DNA from: JAGQPD01 sp020426865
GTDB taxonomy: Bacteria > Planctomycetota > Planctomycetia > Pirellulales > Pirellulaceae
Assembly: GCA_041399065.1 (NCBI GenBank)
Contig: JAWKTN010000008.1
Location: 372,001 to 436,000 of the forward strand
Direction: 5' to 3'
Length of the DNA: 64,000 nucleotides
The notes beneath the pieces are model-generated. The model had not been told where the DNA came from and ran no database searches. It saw nothing but the letters and a program-made list of their open reading frames with translations. Position numbers and translations under genes: made by a program. Of this stretch, positions 53,964 to 61,867 are shown one piece after another. How positions within the stretch are numbered: position 1 is the stretch's first letter; every line of letters starts with the position of its first letter.

Positions 53964-55241
53964 CTATTTCGAGATCAGTGGCTCGTCGTCAGTTACGTAC
54001 GTATCACTTATCAGTAGCATTTCGTTGTCGCTGACCAACGTGATCAACGGGTCGCTGGCTGAGTCCGACGCGATGGCGTGCCGGACCGTCATTTCAATCC
54101 GCACGTCCGGCCGCAACGGTACGGGCTTGGCTGGTGGCTTGGGTAATAATCGTACGATTCGCGTTGTGTTCCGCTCGCGGGCCTCGTTCGCGTCGCGTTC
54201 CAACTGCAAATCGGGCTTGGTCGAGTCTTGCGTTCGGATGTGCATGGTGTTCTCGTTCAACACCGGTGTGACTTCGGGCTCGGGAGTCAACGCGACAACG
54301 TCGTCAAGAATGACTAGATCCTGTGGGCGCTTGTCCTGTGGGCGCTTGTCCTGTGGGCGCTTGTCCGCCTCAGTTGCCGGCGGATCTGTCTGTGCGATCG
54401 CCGCATTCGGCGGTGCAGCCATTGCCTGATCCGATGCGCGGCGCTGCTCCGTCACACTCGACTCCTGCAAGTCCTCGGGCGTTGTCCACTGCGACGACTG
54501 ATTTTCGCCGCCAGGCTGGTCTTCTCCCGTCATACCGACCGACCAGGGATGGAACTCAATATGGGCCAGCTGCATGTCGAGATGCGGCGCTCCTTCCAAC
54601 CGTTGGCGGCGTTGCGTCACATCGTCGTGTTGGTCCCCGCCCTCCGGAGCTTTCGGCTTCTCATGGCTGTCGACCGGGGCCGGTAGCTCGCTACTGACTT
54701 CTGGTCCCGGGGCCACTTCGGGAATGTGGAAGGTGTCCGGCAAAGCCACTGCTTCCGCCACACATGACGAGTTACAGGGAGTTCCGTTGCCGCAGATTGC
54801 AAACGGCTCAAGGTGTCCCGAATAGGTTGGCAAGATGCTCGGGTTCTCATTGCAACGAGGGTCGATCCCTACGTCCAAGTGTGGCAAGTCGTGCAGGACG
54901 CCGCGGTTTTCCGCAATCGCTGCCGCCGCCCCCTCGCGGTATCCACAGTACCAGTCGCTGACAGCCTGCTCGCCCGCCGCGTTCTGGTACTTCGACTTCC
55001 AATACTTCTCGGGAGGCACCGGTGGCGGCGTTCCGTCCGAACCGGTCGCCACGTCGTAGTAGCCGCGTTTCCAGCCCGTCTCGAAGTGCGAGCTGATCAA
55101 CCGGTCGCCTAGCTGCCCGTGGCACTGCCGCCACGCGACGCCGGCGCGCAAATAGTTCGTGGCCCGGTATTGGTGATCCTGCAGCGAGGCGCAGCCGACC
55201 GCCAGCAACAGGGGAAAAGCTGTCAGAATCACTCGGTTCAT
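53964..55241 (-). CDS. Putative lipoprotein with low-complexity, Pro/Asp-rich C-terminal half
   Basis: 425 residues. Signal and lipobox (LLLAVGCAS) make lipidation likely. The first 170 residues are a Cys-containing folded part (FETGWKRGYYDVATG, PVPPEKYWKSKYQ, WYCGYREGAAAAIAENRG). The remainder is acidic and Pro-rich with a DKRPQ repeat from a tandem 15-base duplication. It lies directly upstream of the polysaccharide-export gene and is likely co-transcribed; function unknown. Confidence 0.82.
   Translation of the reverse strand: MNRVILTAFPLLLAVGCASLQDHQYRATNYLRAGVAWRQCHGQLGDRLISSHFETGWKRGYYDVATGSDGTPPPVPPEKYWKSKYQNAAGEQAVSDWYCGYREGAAAAIAENRGVLHDLPHLDVGIDPRCNENPSILPTYSGHLEPFAICGNGTPCNSSCVAEAVALPDTFHIPEVAPGPEVSSELPAPVDSHEKPKAPEGGDQHDDVTQRRQRLEGAPHLDMQLAHIEFHPWSVGMTGEDQPGGENQSSQWTTPEDLQESSVTEQRRASDQAMAAPPNAAIAQTDPPATEADKRPQDKRPQDKRPQDLVILDDVVALTPEPEVTPVLNENTMHIRTQDSTKPDLQLERDANEARERNTTRIVRLLPKPPAKPVPLRPDVRIEMTVRHAIASDSASDPLITLVSDNEMLLISDTYVTDDEPLISK
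54321..54365 (-). repeat. Three perfect 15-bp tandem copies in the lipoprotein gene
   Basis: CTGTGGGCGCTTGTC repeats at 54321, 54336 and 54351, encoding DKRPQ three times in frame. Confidence 0.95.
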
Positions 55242-55484
55242 AATTCTCTCAGTAGCACAACACCGTGATTGAGGTTGGTCCTGCTTGTAATGGTGTCATT
55301 GACAGCATTTCTATCAGGACCCGTAAAAACAGGGTCGCTCGCATAAAGAAATCGTCGAGGCTGACGCATGCGGTAAGAAAATCCGTGCTCCGCGGCACAT
55401 TCGGCAAAACCGCCATAGATTAACACGGCACGATTGGGCTGCTTGCAGCCCCGTCTGACGTGGCGACGTTGAGCGGTCGGATGA

Positions 55485-57179
55485 CTAAGAGATGGCAGTA
55501 CCCTGCGGTTGCATATCGGCCACCGATCGGGGGTAAGCGGCGTGGTGTCTGGCGAAGTCGATGTTGATGTCGAGTTGTGGTTTCAGGAACTGCGTCTGGT
55601 TGTGGAAATGCATGTAGAGCGAGGCCATGCGTTGGAAGTAGTCGAACCGGTCCAATCCGAGCCAGATCGATTTCCAGGATAGGGACCAATACGTGAATCG
55701 TGTTTCGCGGTTGCGGGTCATCCAAACCATCGTCGAGAAAAGTCCTCGCAGGTTTCGCTTCCACTCCCACCATCCGGGCTGGTGTCGATAGCGTGGACGG
55801 AGTCGGCGTGCCGTACGGAATGCCCGGTAGAGGTAATGGTTGGGGGCATAAACCTGGTCAATAACGTTCTTGTATTCCTCGTAGATGGTGACGCGATCGC
55901 GGGAGGTGACGAAGTTCAGGCCGGCTGCCTGGTTGTCTTCCCCTTCGCCGAACTTTCCGGTATTCATGATGCGGTAAGGTTCGTCGCCTTGGGGGACGAG
56001 TTGCAGATCGGGGGACAACAGCCTTCCTTCACGCTGCAGTCGGGCGGTCAATTGCGTGTTGGGAAGGGCGACGAGTAGTCCGACCATGGCAATGACGATT
56101 CCGGTATCTTCAATGCAGGAGATCATGGCCTTGTCGTTGCCATTGGGCTCCTCATCGAATCCGAAGATGAATCCGGCAGCAACGGTCATGCCGGCATCGT
56201 AAATCCGCTGGACACGATCCACGATAGGTTTCATGGCGTTGACCCGTTTTTGCGTGAGCGCCAGCAGGTCCGGGTCGGGTGTCTCGATCCCCATAAATAC
56301 ATAGCGGAAGTCGGCATCCTGCATGGCGGCGAGCAATTCGTCGTCGTCGGCCAAGTTCATCGTCGCCTCGGTGGAGAAGAAGAAGGGATACTTCCGCGCG
56401 CGCGACCATTCGGCCAATTCTTTCAACATGGGTTTGACTAGTTTTCGGTTGCCGATGAAGTTATCATCAACGACATCGATCCAACCTCGGTAGCCGAGTT
56501 CGTAAAGATGTTGCAGTTCATTGATAAACTGAGCGGCAGTTTTTACTCGCGGGACGCGCCCGTACAATTCAATGATGTCGCAGAATTCGCAATTGAACGG
56601 GCAGCCGCGTGAAAACTGGACGCCGACGTGAATGTAGTCATTGAAGTCCAGCAGGTCGAAGCGCGGCGGTGGCGTAACGGTGACATCAGGGCGGGTAGCT
56701 GACTGAAACAGCCCGCGTGGTTGTCCGTTCCGCCACGATTCCAACCAAATCGGGATCGACAATTCACCCTCGCCCAACACTCGTGCATCCGCTCGCTCGT
56801 AAACCTCCGGTTGGCTGGTCGGGTCGGCACCTCCCACCACTACGAATTTGTTGTCGGCCAGCGCGCGGTCAATGATCTGCATGATCGTTGGCTGTTGCGG
56901 TAACATGCCACCGACACAGACCAGGTCCGCCCATTGCCAAATATCGGTAGGAAGTTCGCGAACGTTCAAGTCGACAAACTTCATCGACCAATGTTGAGGT
57001 AGCAGGGCTGCGACGGTCAGCAATCCCAGGGGGGGCGCTACCGTTCCGGCTCCGATCGATCGAGCACTCTCGACATAATTCCAATAGTTGTTCTTGGAGA
57101 ATGCTGGTTGAATGATCAGGCAATTGAGCGGCAAATCAGGGGATGTCGGCAGGCCGGGCGATAAGTGGGGGCGCGTCAA
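55485..57179 (-). CDS. B12-binding radical SAM protein with DUF4070-type C-terminus
   Basis: 564 residues. A cobalamin-binding-type N-domain (VDLNVRELPTDIWQWADLVCVGGML) is followed by a radical SAM core with CPFNCEFC (Cys193, Cys197, Cys200) and a C-terminal part like DUF4070. Relatives include hopanoid-pathway enzymes and methyltransferases, but no hopanoid genes are near, so substrate is unknown. The start is TTG at 57179 with GGAG seven bases upstream. The gene lies in the minus-strand run between the 416-residue anchored-protein gene and the lipoprotein gene. Confidence 0.88.
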   Translation of the reverse strand: MTRPHLSPGLPTSPDLPLNCLIIQPAFSKNNYWNYVESARSIGAGTVAPPLGLLTVAALLPQHWSMKFVDLNVRELPTDIWQWADLVCVGGMLPQQPTIMQIIDRALADNKFVVVGGADPTSQPEVYERADARVLGEGELSIPIWLESWRNGQPRGLFQSATRPDVTVTPPPRFDLLDFNDYIHVGVQFSRGCPFNCEFCDIIELYGRVPRVKTAAQFINELQHLYELGYRGWIDVVDDNFIGNRKLVKPMLKELAEWSRARKYPFFFSTEATMNLADDDELLAAMQDADFRYVFMGIETPDPDLLALTQKRVNAMKPIVDRVQRIYDAGMTVAAGFIFGFDEEPNGNDKAMISCIEDTGIVIAMVGLLVALPNTQLTARLQREGRLLSPDLQLVPQGDEPYRIMNTGKFGEGEDNQAAGLNFVTSRDRVTIYEEYKNVIDQVYAPNHYLYRAFRTARRLRPRYRHQPGWWEWKRNLRGLFSTMVWMTRNRETRFTYWSLSWKSIWLGLDRFDYFQRMASLYMHFHNQTQFLKPQLDINIDFARHHAAYPRSVADMQPQGTAIS

Positions 57180-57303
57180 GTGGAAGCTCCGCTATCAAGC
57201 AGTAAAAACAAAAGTTCAATGGGAGGCCACGATCCAGTCATCGGCGGCACAAAGTGCGATTGTAATCCAAGTCATCCCGTGGGACAACGTTTAAGCAACG
57301 CTG

Positions 57304-58554
57304 TCACTTTGGGGCCGTAGCGTCGTAGTTCGCGGCTTCCGGGGTTGCAAGGTCGGGGGTTGCAAGGTCGGGGGCGTCGAAAGAGACCTTTCCATCGATA
57401 ATCGCGTCCAGGGTCTCATTCAAATGTGCCAGTGCCCTCCCCTCCCACCCTTGTGACGACGCGTAGGCATCCAGTGAATCCATGGGATATGTCGCTCGTG
57501 ACCGGACACTTGTTTTGCGAATCACGGCGTTGACAGGATACACGCCCTGGGAGAATTCCGTAAAGACCACCGTCCCGGCAATACCGCATTGGGCCACTTG
57601 TATTGGGTCGTTGCTGGGCGATACATAGTGAAGTCGCGTGCGATGCTCCGTAGTGGCGAAGGTGTGTGTCTCCAACCTGTCGTCCGCCGTGCGTCCAGGA
57701 CGAGCTCGCACGAAGACGTATTCGTAGTCGGGCCGTGCACGTCGCAAGTCGGTGAGCGTCGCCAACGTCTCCAATTGGATGTTGCGATGTGTCATCACGA
57801 GAGTTCGCAAATTTTCCGCTGTCACGTCCGCGCCCTCGGGTAAGTACAGCCCCAAGCTATGCATCTCCTGAACCGACGTCGTCACCGCCTGATGAAATGG
57901 CTGCGTGATGCTCGCCCCACGGTAACGCACTGTTGCCGCCAACGGTCGGTGGTGAAGGAATAGCTGACCCGACGCCGGATCTCGCTGCACCCGTGCCTGC
58001 ACACTGACGTAGTGCTCGCCCATATAGCTGAGAATCTGCCGGCGACTGACTGTTGGCAAAGTGGCGTGATCGCTACGCATCATCTCCAACCCGACTGTAA
58101 AAAGCTCCTGACGCGTGCTCGGAATCGGGGCACGTACCGATGCCATGCGTTCGTCGCGAGCAGTAAGGTAGGGGGTGAACGAAGTCAATTCCACCGGTTC
58201 GTCCTCACTGATCAATTCGCAGTTGTTCACGCGATTCCGTTCGTGCAAGGTCGCGATCTCCAGCGGACTTTCCGGCAGCTGATGGATCACTCGTAATTCC
58301 GCCGCCACACCTGGACTCAATGGCAACTGCACCTTGATCGCATCACCCTCCAACTCCCCCTCCAATAGCTCTTCTTCAATACCCTCGTCATTGATGTACC
58401 CAGTGATCTGCCGCGGGTCGAATTTGGGCTCCGGTCGCGGTACCAGCGCGCGGGCGTTCTGCAACAGCCGCTGGCCCGGGCCGGTGACAAGAAAGAGCAA
58501 TGCCGCACCGATCAGTCCGAGCGCCGCGAGCTTGATTTTCAGAGAATTCTTCAT
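57304..58554 (-). CDS. Anchored extracytoplasmic protein of unknown function
   Basis: 416 residues. One N-terminal membrane helix (LAALGLIGAALLFLVTGPG) then a long soluble part with no recognised family (FDPRQITGYINDEGIEEELLEGE, SRRQILSYMGEHYVSVQARVQ, RTRLHYVSPSNDPIQVAQCGIAG). The C-terminus has a DLATP duplication from a 15-base tandem repeat. GAGG lies upstream of the ATG. It precedes the radical SAM gene on the same strand. Confidence 0.78.
   Translation of the reverse strand: MKNSLKIKLAALGLIGAALLFLVTGPGQRLLQNARALVPRPEPKFDPRQITGYINDEGIEEELLEGELEGDAIKVQLPLSPGVAAELRVIHQLPESPLEIATLHERNRVNNCELISEDEPVELTSFTPYLTARDERMASVRAPIPSTRQELFTVGLEMMRSDHATLPTVSRRQILSYMGEHYVSVQARVQRDPASGQLFLHHRPLAATVRYRGASITQPFHQAVTTSVQEMHSLGLYLPEGADVTAENLRTLVMTHRNIQLETLATLTDLRRARPDYEYVFVRARPGRTADDRLETHTFATTEHRTRLHYVSPSNDPIQVAQCGIAGTVVFTEFSQGVYPVNAVIRKTSVRSRATYPMDSLDAYASSQGWEGRALAHLNETLDAIIDGKVSFDAPDLATPDLATPEAANYDATAPK
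57341..57370 (-). repeat. Two perfect 15-bp tandem copies at the end of the anchored-protein gene
   Basis: GGGGTTGCAAGGTCG occurs at 57341-57355 and 57356-57370, in frame, encoding DLATP twice. Confidence 0.93.
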
Positions 58555-58687
58555 GGATGAACCTCGATTTCAGATGACATCCTACCAGTCTAATTGACCG
58601 GCGAAGTGTTTGACGCCCGAATACCGAAAAACTTTTTCCAGTCGACGGGGACAGGTTGCTCGGTTTTGCTGTGGCGTTGTGGGGCTC

Positions 58688-58704
58688 CGGCTGGGACAGC
58701 CGTG
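58688..58704. repeat. Third copy of the CGGCTGGGACAGCCGTG element
   Basis: Seventeen bases identical to the core of the 18167-18213 repeat, again between genes, just downstream of the GTPase gene that ends at 58710. Confidence 0.8.
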
Positions 58705-58709
58705 GGACT

Positions 58710-60044
58710 TTAGCGGGCGTGGGGGTTGAGCTGGATCTTTCGGCGGATTTCTTCCTTTAAGTGCTCAATCACCGATTCCTTGTCGGTTTGATCGAGGATT
58801 CGCTTGATCACCGTCTTCGGGGCCTCCGAGCCCCAGGAGGCGCCGTGTTCGAAGAAGTATTTGGCTGCCTGGCCAACGATGTAGGAACCGTATCCCGCCG
58901 CAGCACCTTGCGGCAACATGGTAACAGCCGTACCTGCGCCCAAGGTCAGCGTTTTGAACAACCCAGATGCCGCGTGAACCCCCCATTCGGCCAGGACCAG
59001 CCATCCGGCGGCCTTGCCGATCGATTGAAGTAGCCCCCGTGCGTGCGTCCAGCTCATTTCCAACCCATAGACATGTGCCAGCGTCACGACCATCGATACG
59101 TCGATGGCACTCCCCCCAATCACATCCGCCACTGCCAGTGGATTGGCAGCGACGGCAATCGCCTTGGCCGCTGCAAAACTCCAAATAAACTGTGACGCAG
59201 TTTTCTCTCGAAGCCGAATGCGAACCTCCGCCACGCGGTCTGTTTTGTCTGCCGCATACATGGCTGCATTGAGCGCCAGCAATGCCAAACCGTCCCGCTC
59301 CAATACTTCCACGATTCTTGCCTTGACATCAGCAATCTGCGGCTCAGGCTTGCGCCATTGGCTGCGAGTACTCCCATCGGCCGACTCGATAACGTATTCA
59401 ATTTCGCGAGGGTCCGCCGCGGCCGTGAGAATGTCGGGCGGCTTAACGATGTCCTTCAATCGCTCGTGGATCACCTGCACCAATTGCTCGCGTTGCTCCG
59501 GCGTGTAAAGATCCATCTTGTTAATAACGACCAATAGCGGCTTGCTTGAAGCTGCTAATTCCAACAATGCCACGAACTCGTCATTCGTCAGATCCGAATC
59601 CGTTACAAACATGATCAAGTCCGCTCGCGCCGCAGCGTCGCGCGCGATCTCGGCTCGCTCCTTGCCACCTACTTCGTGCAAACCGGGTGTGTCGATCAAG
59701 ACGACGTGTGACCCAGAAATGCCGTCAACGACATATCCGCATCCATTCCAAGGGACATGCCACGCTTGCTTCGTCCAACCACCCTGGACACTTACCGATG
59801 CTACCTGCTTGCCGACCAGCGCATTAACCAACGCCGATTTCCCAGTGCTGATCTCGCCGAAAACCACAATCTCGACCCGGCCACTGTTCAACTTCAGCGC
59901 CATGTCCTTCAATTGCATCAAGTCCTGGTGCAACTGTTCCTTCTCCCTGTCGGTGCACCCACGGTACTTTGTCAACGCATGCTCGACTGATAGCAAGGCC
60001 GCCGCGTATCGTGGGTCATGAATCCCTGACGCCGTCTCGGTCAC
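58710..60044 (-). CDS. Dynamin-like GTPase with DUF697-type membrane C-terminus (downstream member of pair)
   Basis: 444 residues from a GTG at 60044 (GAGG upstream), whose first four bases overlap the stop of the neighbouring GTPase. G1 GEISTGKS (62-69), G3 DTPG (Asp117) and G4 NKMD (Asn174) are present. The C-terminal half has hydrophobic helices and DUF697-like sequence (AKAIAVAANPLAVADVIGGSAIDVSMVVTLAHVYGLEMS). The pair probably acts as a hetero-complex at the membrane, by analogy with paired bacterial dynamin-like proteins; role unknown. Confidence 0.88.
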   Translation of the reverse strand: MTETASGIHDPRYAAALLSVEHALTKYRGCTDREKEQLHQDLMQLKDMALKLNSGRVEIVVFGEISTGKSALVNALVGKQVASVSVQGGWTKQAWHVPWNGCGYVVDGISGSHVVLIDTPGLHEVGGKERAEIARDAAARADLIMFVTDSDLTNDEFVALLELAASSKPLLVVINKMDLYTPEQREQLVQVIHERLKDIVKPPDILTAAADPREIEYVIESADGSTRSQWRKPEPQIADVKARIVEVLERDGLALLALNAAMYAADKTDRVAEVRIRLREKTASQFIWSFAAAKAIAVAANPLAVADVIGGSAIDVSMVVTLAHVYGLEMSWTHARGLLQSIGKAAGWLVLAEWGVHAASGLFKTLTLGAGTAVTMLPQGAAAGYGSYIVGQAAKYFFEHGASWGSEAPKTVIKRILDQTDKESVIEHLKEEIRRKIQLNPHAR

Positions 60045-61609
60045 GTTTGATCCTCGCTGAACTTCTGCTTGGCGGTCGTTACCAGTTTTCTCAGTTCGCT
60101 GATCGTCGTCAGCTTGTCCCAATGTCGCCGAGCTAACTCGGCGATCCCCCCTTGTGGGGTGGTCATTTCGTGTTTGTAGTAGTCAATGAATATTGCACCA
60201 ATCCATCGTGTCACCAATGCCTGTACGATCCCTTGCAGGAGACCACCAGCGATCGTGCCGACGCCTGGGACCGTCTTCAGCAACGATGCAATGCCGGTCG
60301 CTACCAGGGGAGTTGCGACACTCGCTCCTAACACACTGATAAGGTTTTTGCCGAGTTGTCCCAAAAGATTGACGGCGGCCTCCGCGTCGATGTCTTGGTG
60401 ATAGACGCGCGCCAGATCGAAGACCATTTTTGTGGAGATGGCACAGCCGGCCGCCAGGTCGATCATTGGAAATGGGCTCAAAGCTGCCGCGCCACCTGCA
60501 CTCCACGTGTAGCGGTCGACGATTTCCCAGGCTCGTTGGTCGAGTGCCTCTTGGACACGGAGCTTGGCCTGGTCCATCAGGCCCCGCGATTGCAGCAACA
60601 GATTGCCGAGCAGCAGATCTCTGCCATCGCGGCGGAGGATGTGCATCATCCGCTGTGCGAGCGGTTCGATGTTCGGTTCGACCGGGACCATCTCCTCGAT
60701 TTCGCTGCCATCGGTCAAGACGCGTTTGCGAGGCCGTTCGGTGGGACGTGATCGCACGGCGACAATGTTGTCGGAGCAAACATGTGTCGCAACTTGACTC
60801 GTCAGCTGCCCCACCAATTCCTGTCGGTCGCGATCGGTGTACCAGTCTTCTTTGTTCAGGCAGACGATGATTCTTTTTTCCATCGCTCCCAGTTGTTCCA
60901 ACAGCTCGTGTTCGAATTCTCGGAGAGGGCCATCCACCACGAGCAACACCATGTCGGAATCGCGAGCGGCCTGGGCGGCGATCGACGCATGTTGCTGCCC
61001 GTCGATCTCACCCAGTCCAGGCGTATCGACCAGTAAAACTTGATCGTTGCCTGGCCAGGGAATTTCGTTGCGCTGCACGGTCGTGCCGCCGCGAAGGTCG
61101 GTGTCAAACACGTCTCTTCCCGCCAAGGCATTGAGCAGCGACGACTTGCCGCTGGAGATTGTCCCGAAGGCGACGATCTCCAGTTTTTCGCTCTTGCGTT
61201 TGCTGGCTATGTCGGCAGCCAGTTTTCGCAACTGTTCCCGCATTTCCTGTGACAGATACGTGGCTCCACCAATCTCCTCGACCGAACGCAAGTTGGCGTC
61301 CAGTTCGGCAAGCTTTTCGTCCGCGGACAACTGGCTAGGGTTCTTCGCGCGACGCGACAGATTCCGTCGTTTTCGCCATGTTGCACCGAAGACGCGGTAG
61401 ACACCCAAGCCAGCCAACGAGAGCAAGATCAGGGACCCAGAGCCCACAAACAGGAGGTATAGGGTCGCCCAGATGCCGCCCAGGCGTTGCGCCCGTTCGT
61501 ATTGCGTGACGATGGTCGACGGGAGATAAACCAGCGCAAACCCCACTGCGGCAAAGGCGATCAACAGCAGAATTCGCGACGTTATCGGGCTCTTTTTGGT
61601 GGCTGGCAA
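60041..61609 (-). CDS. Dynamin-like GTPase with N-terminal membrane helices and DUF697-type C-terminus
   Basis: 522 residues. Two N-terminal membrane helices (ILLLIAFAAVGFALVYLP and LYLLFVGSGSLILLSLAGLG) precede the GTPase: G1 FGTISSGKSS (149-156), a GGTTV switch, G3 DTPG (195-198), G4 NKED (252-255). A DUF697-like C-domain follows (AALSPFPMIDLAAGCAISTKMVFDLARVYHQDI). The start codon is TTG at 61609 with no clear ribosome site, so the exact start is uncertain. It overlaps the second GTPase by four bases. Confidence 0.88.
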   Translation of the reverse strand: MPATKKSPITSRILLLIAFAAVGFALVYLPSTIVTQYERAQRLGGIWATLYLLFVGSGSLILLSLAGLGVYRVFGATWRKRRNLSRRAKNPSQLSADEKLAELDANLRSVEEIGGATYLSQEMREQLRKLAADIASKRKSEKLEIVAFGTISSGKSSLLNALAGRDVFDTDLRGGTTVQRNEIPWPGNDQVLLVDTPGLGEIDGQQHASIAAQAARDSDMVLLVVDGPLREFEHELLEQLGAMEKRIIVCLNKEDWYTDRDRQELVGQLTSQVATHVCSDNIVAVRSRPTERPRKRVLTDGSEIEEMVPVEPNIEPLAQRMMHILRRDGRDLLLGNLLLQSRGLMDQAKLRVQEALDQRAWEIVDRYTWSAGGAAALSPFPMIDLAAGCAISTKMVFDLARVYHQDIDAEAAVNLLGQLGKNLISVLGASVATPLVATGIASLLKTVPGVGTIAGGLLQGIVQALVTRWIGAIFIDYYKHEMTTPQGGIAELARRHWDKLTTISELRKLVTTAKQKFSEDQT

Positions 61610-61867
61610 ATTACTGATGGTGGCGGACCCTTGGTTGTGATTGATCGGACCTCGGCTCTATTATGTTGTGAAAAGGCCGATTTACGCAATTCGGCTTGCC
61701 AGCCATAATCTTTGCCAGGCTGTGTGGGAAATCGGCCGGAGATAAACCTGATAAGGCATGGTTGCGATGCACAATATCAACGAGAAGGCAATGGGAAGGG
61801 GTAATCAGCACCTGGGAAGGCCAGTTGGTACTGGGAAGAATATGGTGACGTTCGTGAGGAGATTCTA

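Noticed and set aside
54321..54365. Short regular repeats considered as a CRISPR array
   Set aside because: Units are directly adjacent with no spacers, are in frame within a gene, and no cas genes are present.
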